Below, in pieces: positions 1 to 7,984 of a stretch of DNA of 45,512 bases. A program made the translations under genes and the position numbers. The notes beneath the pieces were generated by a model. That model saw nothing but the letters and a program-made list of their open reading frames with translations, was not told the origin of the DNA and made no database searches. Position 1 is the first letter of the stretch. Every line of letters begins with the position of its first letter. The DNA is from Erysipelotrichaceae bacterium (GTDB lineage: Bacteria; Bacillota_I; Bacilli_A; Erysipelotrichales; Erysipelotrichaceae): NCBI GenBank assembly GCA_017473265.1, contig JAFULQ010000009.1:1-45512 (forward strand). The letters run 5' to 3'.

Positions 1-42
1 GAGATGGAGTTAGAAGATCCTTTTAAGGGAACTAAGAAATAA
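1..42 (+). CDS. C-terminal fragment of an IS200/IS605-type transposase (TnpA)
   Basis: The reading frame open at base 1 encodes 13 residues ending in EDPFKGTKK before a TAA stop. The ending resembles the '...EDPFKG' tail that I recall for IS200-like TnpA (Y1 transposase) proteins, which mobilise single-stranded DNA. The short structured tail that follows, ending in a perfect hairpin, fits the right end of such an element. Only the last codons are inside the window, so no catalytic residue can be seen. The family call rests on this short tail plus the hairpin. Confidence 0.55.
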   Translation, partial: EMELEDPFKGTKK

Positions 43-140
43 TGCACGCCGCAGACCACATTTGCGCTGTAAGGCGCTGCTGGTAGGATAGGGCTATGCC
101 CGCATATGAAAAACCACTAGCTATGCTAGTGGATATTTAT
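1..140 (+). mobile_element. Right end of an IS200-like insertion sequence
   Basis: After the truncated transposase end there are about 70 noncoding bases with small hairpins (GGGC-TAT-GCCC near 91-101), then GCATATGAAAAA, then a perfect hairpin CCACTAG-CTATG-CTAGTGG at 114-132. IS200/IS605 elements have no terminal inverted repeats; they end in such subterminal hairpins, which TnpA recognises. The exact outer boundary cannot be fixed from one end; it probably lies within about 15 bases after the hairpin. The left end is outside the window. Confidence 0.6.
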
Positions 141-142
141 TT

Positions 143-170
143 ATAAAGAAAACGAACCACAAGGTTCGTT
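143..170 (-). terminator. Intrinsic terminator of the GNAT-like gene
   Basis: An 8-bp stem, AACGAACC/GGTTCGTT with a 4-base loop (151-170), is followed on the minus strand by TTCTTTATAA. It abuts the stop codon of the minus-strand gene and separates it from the insertion element. Confidence 0.75.
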
Positions 171-724
171 TAGTTTAATTCCAATTTATATTGTTTTCTA
201 GTTTTGCGTTGTTTGCTATATAATGGATGATCTTCTGGAATGTTAATAGATTTATTAAATTTAGCACCTAACATTTCGAATAAACGAATAGAATCATTAT
301 CTTTATTATCACAAACAAAGTAAACATGGTTCATTAAACGTTCTTTTGCTACTTGAATTAATAATGTATAAATAGCAGGTAAGCAATTCGCTTTAGCAGG
401 GTTATTTAATAAAACATGAATATGACCTTCATAATAAGAAGTTTGTTCTTGACCCATATACACTTTACATGTACCTAAGAATTCATTTGTTGCTTTTTCA
501 GTAATTCTAAATTCATGGTACAATTGTGTTGGTTGATCAAGTGGTTGTTCTTGTTCAATTTTATCTAAACGATATAAATCTGAATCATATGATAATTGTT
601 TAAGCTCATAACGTTTGCTTGCTTCGTTTAATTGTGTACCGATGTAAGCAACAATAGCACTACAACCTGAAGCGATGAATAAATTACGAATTGGATGCTT
701 TTTTCTTTTCTTTTTTAAGTTCAT
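170..724 (-). CDS. Membrane-anchored GNAT-like acetyltransferase, putative
   Basis: This encodes 184 residues. The start at 724 is chosen because GGAGG lies 8 bases upstream; a longer frame to 805 would overlap the divergent gene and has no such site. A basic N-terminus (KKKRKKH) precedes one hydrophobic segment at about residues 15-30 (LFIASGCSAIVAYIG). The soluble part ends with a pattern like the GNAT acetyl-CoA fold, 'DNKDNDSIRLFEMLGAKF', resembling the common N-x-x-A-x-x-L-Y-E-x-x-G-F helix. GNAT proteins transfer acetyl groups from acetyl-CoA to amines; the substrate here is unknown. It is transcribed divergently from the DUF1294 gene and stands alone. The fold assignment is moderate, because the classic R/Q-x-x-G-x-G/A loop is not obvious. 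Confidence 0.55.
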   Translation of the reverse strand: MNLKKKRKKHPIRNLFIASGCSAIVAYIGTQLNEASKRYELKQLSYDSDLYRLDKIEQEQPLDQPTQLYHEFRITEKATNEFLGTCKVYMGQEQTSYYEGHIHVLLNNPAKANCLPAIYTLLIQVAKERLMNHVYFVCDNKDNDSIRLFEMLGAKFNKSINIPEDHPLYSKQRKTRKQYKLELN

Positions 725-745
725 AGGAAATACCTCCATGGTGGT

Positions 746-775
746 ATTATACACATAAAAAGATAAGATAGTCAA
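746..775 (-). promoter_or_regulatory. Sigma-A type promoter of the GNAT-like gene
   Basis: On the minus strand, TTGACT (770-775) and TATAAT (746-751) are separated by 18 bases. They lie 22 bases upstream of the start codon at 724. Confidence 0.7.
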
Positions 776-791
776 AATAAGGAGATAAAAT

Positions 792-1043
792 ATGCTATAT
801 TTCATGATAATTAATCTAGTGGGATTTGTGATGATGTGTGTAGATAAGCAATTGGCGATACATCATAAAAATAGAGTTCCAGAGAGAGTTTTATTTTTAA
901 TTGCTATAATCGGTGGAAGTTTTGGTAGTATTTTGGGAATGTATGCTTTTCGACATAAAACGAAGCATTTGTCATTTGTAATAGGTATGCCAGTGATTCT
1001 AATCATTCAATTAGTAGTTTTATATCTTTATATTAGTATTTAA
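792..1043 (+). CDS. DUF1294 family small membrane protein
   Basis: An 83-residue protein with three hydrophobic stretches: residues 2-16, 32-52 and 63-81. The pattern D-K-x-x-A near residue 18 (CVDKQLAIHHKNRVPE) followed by G-G-S-x-G-x-x-x-G and 'FRHKTKH.SF' is typical of the DUF1294 family of small inner membrane proteins, whose function is unknown. The length fits the family. The ribosome binding site is AAGGAG, 7 bases before ATG. It is divergent from the GNAT-like gene; no terminator is evident before the next gene, but that gene has its own promoter. Confidence 0.8.
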   Translation: MLYFMIINLVGFVMMCVDKQLAIHHKNRVPERVLFLIAIIGGSFGSILGMYAFRHKTKHLSFVIGMPVILIIQLVVLYLYISI

Positions 1044-1056
1044 TAAAATAGGCATG

Positions 1057-1085
1057 TTGATATAAAATTATAAAAATGATAAAAT
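1057..1085 (+). promoter_or_regulatory. Promoter of the AAA/DUF4143 ATPase gene
   Basis: TTGATA (1057-1062) and TAAAAT (1080-1085) are spaced by 17 bases, about 45 bases before the ATG at 1131. Confidence 0.6.
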
Positions 1086-1130
1086 AAATCCGTAAAAAGT
1101 GTGTTATCACACAAAAAAGGAGTGTTAAAT

Positions 1131-2456
1131 ATGATGATTCGCAGAGATTCATATATAGAAAAGCTTGTTTCTTTAATGAATAATCAAAGAGTTAAAATAG
1201 TAACAGGAATAAGAAGATGTGGAAAATCATTTTTGCTTAGAGAATTATTTTCCAATTATTTGATGGAACGTGGCGTAGATAAAAAACATATCATCTATTT
1301 AGCATTAGATGATATGACTAACAATCATTTACTAAATCCTTTAGCTTTAGATTCATTTATTAGACAACAAATTCAAGATGATGGAATATATTATATTATG
1401 ATAGATGAAATTCAAAGAGTCTTTTCTATTGTAAATCCACTATTTACAGATGGAAAAATTAAAAAAGCTAAAAAAAATGACGAAGAGACAATTTCGTTTG
1501 TGAATGTCATTTTAGGTCTCATGCAAATTGAAAATGTTGATTTATATATTTCAGGAAGTAATTCAAAGTTTCTTAGTAAAGATATTATGACGGAATTTAG
1601 AGATAGAGGAGATGAAATTTTTATTCAACCATTATCTTTTTCTGAATTTGTGAAAGCATATGATAATGTGAATACGAATGAATTATTTAATGAATATATT
1701 TTACATGGAGGAATGCCTTTAACATTATCGTATGATTCTGATGATAAGAAAGAAGATTATTTAAAAAATTTATTTAAATTAACATATCACAAAGATGTTG
1801 AAGAAAGAAATAAAATAAGAAATGTTAAAGAATTAGAAACATTGACTAAAGTAATGGCTAGTAATGTAGGAAGTTTAACGAATGCAAGTACTATATCAAA
1901 AACATTTAAATCAGTAGAAAAGTCAAATATCACGAATGAGACAGTGGATTTATACTTAAAATACTTAGAAGATGCCTATATTTTGAAAAAAGTAGATAGA
2001 ATTGATATTCGCGGAAGAAAACATATTGGCGCAACATATAAATACTATTTTGCTGATCCTGGACTAAGAAATGCTCGTTTAGATTTTTTGCATAGAGATG
2101 ATGGGCATGTAATGGAAAATATCATCTATAATGAATTAATTAAAAGAGGATATTCAGTTCAAGTAGGAGTAGTGGAAGTATACTCAAAAAATGAGAATGA
2201 TAAAACTATTCGAATAACTTTAGAAACTGATTTTGTGGCAACGATGGGAAGCAAATGTTATTATATTCAATCTGCATATAAGATGGATACTTTAGAAAAA
2301 CAAAATCAAGAAAGAAAATCTCTAGTTCATATTAATGATTCATTTAAAAAGATAATTGTAACAAGAAATTCAGGACCAATTAGAAGAGATGAATATGGGA
2401 TTGTTTATATGGGAATTGAACAATTTTTATTAGATGAAAAAAGTTTAGATTTATAA
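1131..2456 (+). CDS. AAA family ATPase with C-terminal DUF4143 domain
   Basis: Encodes 441 residues; the ATG at 1131 follows AAAGGAG at a good distance, so the upstream in-frame extension is not used. The N-terminal half is an AAA_14 domain with the Walker A motif GIRRCGKSFLL near residues 27-37 and a Walker B region YIMIDEIQRV near residues 87-96. The C-terminal half has the DUF4143 pattern, including DLYLKYLEDAYILKKVDR, a 'YKYYFADPGLRNA' stretch and 'ENIIYNELIKRGYSVQVG', resembling a PD-(D/E)XK-like nuclease fold. Such ATPases are common, often patchily distributed, and their role is unsettled. The gene is visibly more AT-rich and uses more AGA and AAA codons than its neighbours, which suggests lateral acquisition (inference). 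It is a single-gene unit. Confidence 0.85.
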   Translation: MMIRRDSYIEKLVSLMNNQRVKIVTGIRRCGKSFLLRELFSNYLMERGVDKKHIIYLALDDMTNNHLLNPLALDSFIRQQIQDDGIYYIMIDEIQRVFSIVNPLFTDGKIKKAKKNDEETISFVNVILGLMQIENVDLYISGSNSKFLSKDIMTEFRDRGDEIFIQPLSFSEFVKAYDNVNTNELFNEYILHGGMPLTLSYDSDDKKEDYLKNLFKLTYHKDVEERNKIRNVKELETLTKVMASNVGSLTNASTISKTFKSVEKSNITNETVDLYLKYLEDAYILKKVDRIDIRGRKHIGATYKYYFADPGLRNARLDFLHRDDGHVMENIIYNELIKRGYSVQVGVVEVYSKNENDKTIRITLETDFVATMGSKCYYIQSAYKMDTLEKQNQERKSLVHINDSFKKIIVTRNSGPIRRDEYGIVYMGIEQFLLDEKSLDL

Positions 2457-2482
2457 AAGGCTCGAATTTGGGCCTTTTATAG
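2454..2482 (+). terminator. Intrinsic terminator after the ATPase gene
   Basis: AAAAGGC pairs with GCCTTTT across a 10-base interval, directly after the stop codon, and the 3' arm supplies the T-rich tract. Confidence 0.6.
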
Positions 2483-2506
2483 TTTATAACTAATAATTAC
2501 TCATTG

Positions 2507-2535
2507 TGGACAAAAATGATTATTTCCATTATACT
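2507..2535 (+). promoter_or_regulatory. Promoter of the metG T-box transcript
   Basis: TGGACA (2507-2512), 17-base spacer, TATACT (2530-2535). It sits immediately upstream of the T-box leader. Confidence 0.7.
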
Positions 2536-2540
2536 AGTTA

Positions 2541-2752
2541 AGTAAAGGTTATGAAAAGAAGAGTAGTTTAATACAAGATTGTAGAGAGTGGATGATTGGT
2601 GGAAATTCCATATGGAGTATTAGATGAAGATGGTCTTGGAACTGGTTATCTGATAGGTAAGATAACACGTATGGTGGCGTTAACACAAATGAGAAGTAAT
2701 TAAGGTGGTACCACGTAATAGCAAGCGTCCTTTGGGAGGCTTTTTTATTTTG
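2541..2752 (+). promoter_or_regulatory. T-box riboswitch, methionine-type, upstream of metG
   Basis: The leader carries the hallmark T-box sequence AATTAAGGTGGTACCACG (2698-2715). Its TGGT bulge would pair with the acceptor end of an uncharged tRNA. A stem I region follows AGAAGAGTAG and AGAGAGTGG...GGTGGAAATTCC. A terminator hairpin, AGCGTCC/GGAGGCT with one mismatch, is followed by TTTTTT (2722-2747). Because it leads into methionyl-tRNA synthetase, the expected specifier is AUG. One AUG lies at 2630-2632 on the descending side of stem I, but other AUGs exist and I have not folded the RNA. Binding of uncharged tRNA-Met should stabilise the antiterminator and let transcription enter metG. 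This stretch fills the gap of about 315 bases between coding regions. Confidence 0.92.
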
Positions 2753-2771
2753 TTAAAAGGAGGAAATCATA

Positions 2772-4691
2772 ATGGAAAATAAAGGCAAGTATTATATTAC
2801 GACAGCGATTGCATATACTTCAGGAAAACCACATATTGGGAATGTATATGAAATTGTATTAGCTGATGCTATTGCTCGTTATAAACGTGAAACAGGATAC
2901 GATGTTCGTTTCCAAACAGGTACTGATGAACATGGTCAAAAGATTGAAGAAAAAGCAAAAGCAGCTGGTAAAACTCCACAAGAATTTGTTGATGGTGTAG
3001 CAGCAGTTATCAAAGAACAATTTGATACAATGAATGTTTCTTATGATAAGTTCATGAGAACTACAGATCCTTATCATGAAGCACAAGTACAAAAAATGTT
3101 TAAGAAATTGTATGAACAAGGGGATATTTACAAATCTGAATATGAAGGTTGGTATTGTACACCATGTGAATCTTTCTATACAGAATCTCAATTAGTTGAT
3201 GGTAAATGCCCAGACTGTGGTAGAGATGTTCAAAAAGCAAAAGAAGAAGCATATTTCTTCAAGATGAGTAAATATGCTGATCGTTTAATGAAACATATCG
3301 AAGAAAATCCACATTTCATTCAACCAGAATCTCGTAAGAATGAAATGGTAAACAACTTCATTAAACCAGGTTTACAAGATTTATGTGTATCTCGTACATC
3401 ATTTAAATGGGGTATTCCTGTAGACTTTGATCCAAAACATGTTGTATATGTATGGATTGATGCTTTAACTAACTATATTACTGGTTTAGGATTTGATTTA
3501 GGTGGTAACCATGATGAATTATTCAATCATTATTGGCCAGCTGATGTACATCTAATTGGTAAAGATATTTTACGTTTCCACACAATTTATTGGCCAATCA
3601 TGTTGATGGCTTTAGGTGTAGAATTGCCAAAACAAGTATTTGGTCACCCATGGTTATTAGTTGGTGAAGGTAAGATGTCTAAATCTAAAGGTAATGTAAT
3701 TTATGCGGATGAATTAGTAAAATACTTTGGTAGAGATGCTGTTCGTTATATCATGTTACATGAAATGCCTTTTGCTCAAGATGGAACAGTTACTTATGAA
3801 TTAATGATTGAACGTATTAACTCAGATTTAGCTAATATTTTAGGTAACTTAGTAAATCGTACAATTAGTATGACAAATAAATACTTTGGTGGTGTAATTA
3901 CAAATCCACAAGTATCTGAAGAAGTAGATGCTGAATTAATTTCTATGGTTCAAGCATTACCTGCTAGAGTAGAAAAATGCATGAATGACTTAAAAGTACA
4001 AGATGCAATTGATGAAATCATTGCAGTATTACGTAGATGTAATAAATACATTGATGAAACAATGCCTTGGGCTTTAGCTAAAGATGAAGCTAAGAAAGAT
4101 CGTTTGGCTACAGTATTGTATAACTTATTAGAAGGTATTCGTATTGCGGCTATTATCTTACGTTCTTATTTACCAGAAACAGCAGAAAAGATTTTAGATC
4201 AAATTGGAACTCAACAAAGAGATATGGATTCAGCATTAACATTTGGTTCTTTAGAAACAGGTACCCATGTTATCGCAAAACCAGAAATCTTATTTGCTCG
4301 TATTGATGAAAAAGAAATGTTAGAAAAAATTGAAGCAGATAAAGAACCTAAGGTTGTAAAACCTGAAGGTAAACCAGAAATTACAATCGATGATTTTGCA
4401 AAAGTAGAATTACGTGTTGGTACAGTTGTTAAGTGTGAAAAACATCCTAAGGCTGATAAATTATTAGTATCTCAAATTGATTTAGGATATGAAACACGTC
4501 AAATTGTAAGTGGTATTGCTTCTCACTACAAACCAGAAGAAATGATTGGTAAAAAGGTAGTTGTTGTTGTGAACTTAAAACCTGCTAAATTGCGTGGTGT
4601 AGAATCTCAAGGTATGATTCTTGCTGGTGATGATGGCGAAAACTTAGGCTTATTAACAGTTGATTTACCAGATGGTACAGAAATCCACTAA
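2772..4691 (+). CDS. metG: Methionyl-tRNA synthetase
   Basis: A 639-residue class I aminoacyl-tRNA synthetase that charges tRNA-Met in the cytoplasm. The HIGH-like signature PHIGN is near residue 20, the KMSKS loop (GEGKMSKSKGN) near residue 301, and a zinc knuckle with cysteines (CTPCES...CPDCG) near 127-149. The C-terminal 100 residues form an EMAPII/Arc1p-like tRNA-binding OB domain (DFAKVELRVGTV...HPKADKLLVSQID), so this is the long bacterial form with the dimerising C-terminal domain. The start is supported by AAAGGAGG 8 bases upstream. The gene is controlled by the T-box leader just before it and ends in its own terminator, so it is probably monocistronic. Confidence 0.97.
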   Translation: MENKGKYYITTAIAYTSGKPHIGNVYEIVLADAIARYKRETGYDVRFQTGTDEHGQKIEEKAKAAGKTPQEFVDGVAAVIKEQFDTMNVSYDKFMRTTDPYHEAQVQKMFKKLYEQGDIYKSEYEGWYCTPCESFYTESQLVDGKCPDCGRDVQKAKEEAYFFKMSKYADRLMKHIEENPHFIQPESRKNEMVNNFIKPGLQDLCVSRTSFKWGIPVDFDPKHVVYVWIDALTNYITGLGFDLGGNHDELFNHYWPADVHLIGKDILRFHTIYWPIMLMALGVELPKQVFGHPWLLVGEGKMSKSKGNVIYADELVKYFGRDAVRYIMLHEMPFAQDGTVTYELMIERINSDLANILGNLVNRTISMTNKYFGGVITNPQVSEEVDAELISMVQALPARVEKCMNDLKVQDAIDEIIAVLRRCNKYIDETMPWALAKDEAKKDRLATVLYNLLEGIRIAAIILRSYLPETAEKILDQIGTQQRDMDSALTFGSLETGTHVIAKPEILFARIDEKEMLEKIEADKEPKVVKPEGKPEITIDDFAKVELRVGTVVKCEKHPKADKLLVSQIDLGYETRQIVSGIASHYKPEEMIGKKVVVVVNLKPAKLRGVESQGMILAGDDGENLGLLTVDLPDGTEIH

Positions 4692-4724
4692 TGAATAAGT
4701 AAAAACGATTAGATTTATACAAAG

Positions 4725-4752
4725 AAAACATACCGAATGGTATGTTTTTTTA
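4725..4752 (+). terminator. Intrinsic terminator after metG
   Basis: AAAACATACC-GAAT-GGTATGTTTT hairpin with further T residues, 34 bases after the metG stop codon. Confidence 0.85.
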
Positions 4753-4791
4753 TGTAATTCATAATTCGTCTTTCATACGTAAATTCACATC

Positions 4792-4821
4792 TTACATAAC
4801 ATAGTTAAGAAATGGTAGAAT
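4792..4821 (+). promoter_or_regulatory. Promoter of the CoA-disulfide reductase gene
   Basis: TTACAT (4792-4797), 18-base spacer, TAGAAT (4816-4821), about 25 bases before the ATG. Confidence 0.5.
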
Positions 4822-4846
4822 ATAAATAAAGAAAGAGGTATATGTT

Positions 4847-6547
4847 ATGAAATTAGTTGTAGTTGGTGGTGTTGCAGGTGGTGCGAGTGCAGCGGCTCGT
4901 GTAAGAAGATTGGATGCTAAAGCTGAGATTGTTATGTTTGAAAAAGGAGAACATGTGTCTTTTTCAAATTGTTGTCTTCCTTATCATTTAAGTGAAACGG
5001 TTGAAAATAGTGAATCATTAGTATTGATGAATCCAACAAAGTTTAAGAAGTCTCATAATATTATTGCACGTACAAATAGTGAAGTAATCGCAATTAATCG
5101 TGATCGTAAAACGGTTACTGTTAAAGATCTAGTAAATCAAGAAACTTATGAAGAAAGTTATGATAAATTGGTATTAGCTACTGGCGCAAATCCAATTTTG
5201 CCTAAAAATATTACAGGAATTGATAAAGAACATGTTTTTACGCTTCGTAATGTAACAGATGTTAGAATGATTAAAGATTATGTAGACCAAGAGGGAATTG
5301 ATAATATTGCTGTTATTGGTGGTGGCTTTATTGGTGTTGAAGTTGCGGAAAATTTAAAGAAAGCGGGTAAACATGTATCTTTGATTGAAGGCGCAGAACA
5401 AATAATGGCTCCTTTTGATTATGACATGGTTCAAATTTTACATAAAGAAATGTTGGATAATGGGGTTGCTTTGGAAGTAAATACAACTTTAAAGGCAATT
5501 GAAGATGATAGCATTACTGTTGTTAAAAATGGAGTAGAAAAAAGTATTAAGGCAGATGTTGTCATTATGGCAATTGGGGTTATGCCAGAAACAACGCTTG
5601 CTAAACAAGCGAATCTTGCAATTGGAGAAACAAAAGGAATCAAGGTCAATCAACACTATCAAACGAGTGACCCAGATATTTATGCAGTGGGGGATGCTGT
5701 TGAAATTTTTAATGCGTTAACCCATAAAGTAGGTCGTTTAGCTTTGGCTGGACCTGCTCAACGTCAAGCACATGCGGCTGCAGATCATATGTATGGTATT
5801 CCACATAATAATAAAGGATTTATTGGTTCTAGTTGTATTCGTCTATTTAATCAGAATGCTGCTACAACAGGACTTAGTGAGAAAAGTGCAAAAGCAAATG
5901 GATATTCTTATGATAGTGTCTTAATTTTCCCTACGGATAAAGTAGGTCTTATGCCAGGTTCGAATTATATGGCTTTTAAATTAATTTTTGAGGTTCCTAC
6001 TGGAAGAATTTTAGGGGCACAAGCAATTGGAAAAGGTAATGTTGATAAGCGTATTGATGTGATTGCGACCATGATTACGATGCATGGAACATTAGAAGAT
6101 TTAAAAGAATTAGAATTGTGTTATTCTCCTGTTTTTGGTACGGCTAAAGATGTGGTAAATATGGCCGCATTTGTTGGTTTAAATGTTTTATATGGAAGAA
6201 TGAAACAGGTTCATGTAAATGAAGTAAGAGGTTTAGTAGAAAGTAAAGCTTATATTGTAGATGTTCGTGAAGAAAAAGAATTTGCGAATGGTCATTTGAA
6301 TGGGGCATATAATATTCCGCTTAGTCAATTAGAAGAAAGAATGCATGAGATTCCAAAGGATGTTCCTGTATATTTGCATTGTAGATCAAGTCAAAGAAGT
6401 TATTATGCAATTTGTCGATTACAAGGAAATGGATATCATAATGTAACAAATATTAGTGGTTCTTATTTGGGAATTAGTTTATATGAATATTTTAATGATG
6501 TAATTGAAAATAGAACTCCAATTTTAGATAAATACAATTTTAAATAG
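4847..6547 (+). CDS. CoA-disulfide reductase / rhodanese fusion, FAD-dependent
   Basis: 566 residues. The N-terminal flavoprotein part starts with an FAD-binding GGVAGGASAAARVRRL motif. It carries the cysteine pair SNCCLPYH at residues 42-43; Cys43 is the redox-active residue in the CoA-disulfide reductase and NADH oxidase/peroxidase family. A second dinucleotide-binding motif, IGGGFIGVEVAENL, is near residue 160, and the second FAD contact YAVGDAVE near 280. The last 105 residues are a rhodanese domain with the catalytic loop HCRSSQRS near residue 515. This fusion (CoADR-RHD type) reduces CoA disulfides or persulfides with NAD(P)H and is linked to thiol homeostasis and sulfur handling in anaerobes. 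The gene stands alone with its own promoter. Exact substrate preference cannot be told from the sequence. Confidence 0.93.
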   Translation: MKLVVVGGVAGGASAAARVRRLDAKAEIVMFEKGEHVSFSNCCLPYHLSETVENSESLVLMNPTKFKKSHNIIARTNSEVIAINRDRKTVTVKDLVNQETYEESYDKLVLATGANPILPKNITGIDKEHVFTLRNVTDVRMIKDYVDQEGIDNIAVIGGGFIGVEVAENLKKAGKHVSLIEGAEQIMAPFDYDMVQILHKEMLDNGVALEVNTTLKAIEDDSITVVKNGVEKSIKADVVIMAIGVMPETTLAKQANLAIGETKGIKVNQHYQTSDPDIYAVGDAVEIFNALTHKVGRLALAGPAQRQAHAAADHMYGIPHNNKGFIGSSCIRLFNQNAATTGLSEKSAKANGYSYDSVLIFPTDKVGLMPGSNYMAFKLIFEVPTGRILGAQAIGKGNVDKRIDVIATMITMHGTLEDLKELELCYSPVFGTAKDVVNMAAFVGLNVLYGRMKQVHVNEVRGLVESKAYIVDVREEKEFANGHLNGAYNIPLSQLEERMHEIPKDVPVYLHCRSSQRSYYAICRLQGNGYHNVTNISGSYLGISLYEYFNDVIENRTPILDKYNFK

Positions 6548-6583
6548 CTTTCCTTTTTTACTTGAAATGCTAGTAGTGTGTGT

Positions 6584-6612
6584 TTGCATTTTCTATGATA
6601 ACTACATATAAT
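6584..6612 (+). promoter_or_regulatory. Promoter of the hydrolase-like lipoprotein gene
   Basis: TTGCAT (6584-6589), 17-base spacer, TATAAT (6607-6612), 26 bases before the ATG. Confidence 0.75.
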
Positions 6613-6638
6613 AAAATAAAAGTAAAGGATGGATGTAA

Positions 6639-7919
6639 ATGAAGAAATTAAGTATCGTTATATGTGCAATCCTTTTGCTAGTTACAGGATGTGCAAAGAA
6701 TCGCAATTTAGAAAAAGATAAAATAGTTGCTATCAATGCTACAAGTTATTTTCAACAAAGAAAAGACAATGATTTCTATGTATTGTTAGATAGTTATTCT
6801 AAAGATAATATGACTGTGGAAGAATTGAGTTTAGAATTTGATGATTTAATTAAAATCTATGGTGAACCTTTGGAATATGATACAGATGAAGTGGTAGCTT
6901 ATAGACAAGAAAATACGGCTGTTGTTAGTGTGCCTGTTCGTTTTACAACAGGGTGGATGGATTTAACATATACCATTAATTCTACAAGTTCTGTAACAGG
7001 ATTTAAGATTACAGTAAGTGATAAGTTGGATGAGAATGGCTATAATGAAACACAATTTGTTTATAAAGTAGATGATATGGAAGAACATGCGGTATTTACA
7101 AATACCAATAAAACAGAACAATCACCATTGGTTATCTTTGTACATGATAAAGATATGTACGATAAAAATAGTACTGTGGGTGTACGTAAGTTATTTAGAG
7201 ATTTAGCTTATGCTTTAGCGGATAATGGTATTGCAAGTGTTCGTTATAATCGTTTGATTTTAGAAAATGAAAATATAGAAGATTCGATTGCTTTAATGAA
7301 AGCGGAATTAAAGGCTGTTTATGAAGCAAGTCTATCATTAGAAGGTATTGATCCAAATCGTGTGTATGTTTTGGGATATGGTATTGGTGGGTATCTTTTA
7401 CCTAATTTAGTAGATGATTTACCAATTCAAGGAATGATTCTTTCTTCAGCTCCATATGAAAAGATTCATTATTCTATGTATGAAGAAGAGATTTATGAAA
7501 TTGATTGCGATAAAACGATGTTAGAACAGAATAAAAATGTTCGTAAACAAGAAATTGAAAATTCTAAATTGTTAATTGATTCTTTAGTAAACCCAGAGGA
7601 TTTCTATCAAGATATTTTTGGGTATTCATCATCTTTCTGGATTGAATTACAAATATATACAGTTGCGGAAAAATTAAATACATTTGCTAGACCAATTATG
7701 GTTACGCATGGAAGTAATGATTATCATGTAGTTTCTTCGTCTCATAATGTATGGAAACATGAGTTGGCAGATATACAAAATGTTACGTATAAGTATTATA
7801 AAAATATGGATCATTTGTTGTCGATTAATAACAAAACATCACTTCCTAGTGATCAATTAAAAGAGGGAAGTATTGCGTCAGCATATATTTCAGATATTGT
7901 GAAATTTGTGCAAGAATAG
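6639..7919 (+). CDS. Lipoprotein with DUF3887 and alpha/beta-hydrolase-like domains
   Basis: 426 residues with a lipoprotein signal peptide; the lipobox VTGC puts the lipidated cysteine at residue 18, so the protein should sit on the outer face of the membrane. Residues 35-125 resemble DUF3887, the small domain fused to secreted hydrolases. The rest is an alpha/beta-hydrolase fold: the oxyanion-side strand 'LVIFVHDKD', the nucleophile elbow region VYVLGYGIGGYLLPNL near residue 245, the acid region THGSNDYHV near 357, and the histidine region MDHLL near 388. The usual G-x-S-x-G elbow reads G-Y-G-I-G, so the nucleophilic serine is missing; the protein may be a non-catalytic binder or act by another residue. 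A terminator follows. The start is supported by AAAGGATGG upstream. Confidence 0.8.
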   Translation: MKKLSIVICAILLLVTGCAKNRNLEKDKIVAINATSYFQQRKDNDFYVLLDSYSKDNMTVEELSLEFDDLIKIYGEPLEYDTDEVVAYRQENTAVVSVPVRFTTGWMDLTYTINSTSSVTGFKITVSDKLDENGYNETQFVYKVDDMEEHAVFTNTNKTEQSPLVIFVHDKDMYDKNSTVGVRKLFRDLAYALADNGIASVRYNRLILENENIEDSIALMKAELKAVYEASLSLEGIDPNRVYVLGYGIGGYLLPNLVDDLPIQGMILSSAPYEKIHYSMYEEEIYEIDCDKTMLEQNKNVRKQEIENSKLLIDSLVNPEDFYQDIFGYSSSFWIELQIYTVAEKLNTFARPIMVTHGSNDYHVVSSSHNVWKHELADIQNVTYKYYKNMDHLLSINNKTSLPSDQLKEGSIASAYISDIVKFVQE

Positions 7920-7943
7920 AAGAAGTGCATATACTACAGTGTG

Positions 7944-7966
7944 AAGATGTCTAATGACATCTTTTT
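7944..7966 (+). terminator. Intrinsic terminator between the lipoprotein and asnB genes
   Basis: 8-bp stem AAGATGTC/GACATCTT with a TAAT loop and a run of T, 6 bases before the asnB ribosome binding site. Either asnB is fed by read-through or it has a promoter I cannot pick out. Confidence 0.75.
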
Positions 7967-7984
7967 ACTTTGGGAGGAAATGCT

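Noticed and set aside
792-805. Overlapping divergent starts of the GNAT-like gene (805) and the DUF1294 gene (792)
   Set aside because: The minus-strand gene has a well-placed GGAGG for the start at 724 and a promoter at 746-775, so the overlap is an artefact of the longest frame.
7970-7984. Upstream ATG for asparagine synthase
   Set aside because: It would bury the essential N-terminal cysteine and overlaps the GGGAGG site; the ATG at 7985 gives Met-Cys.
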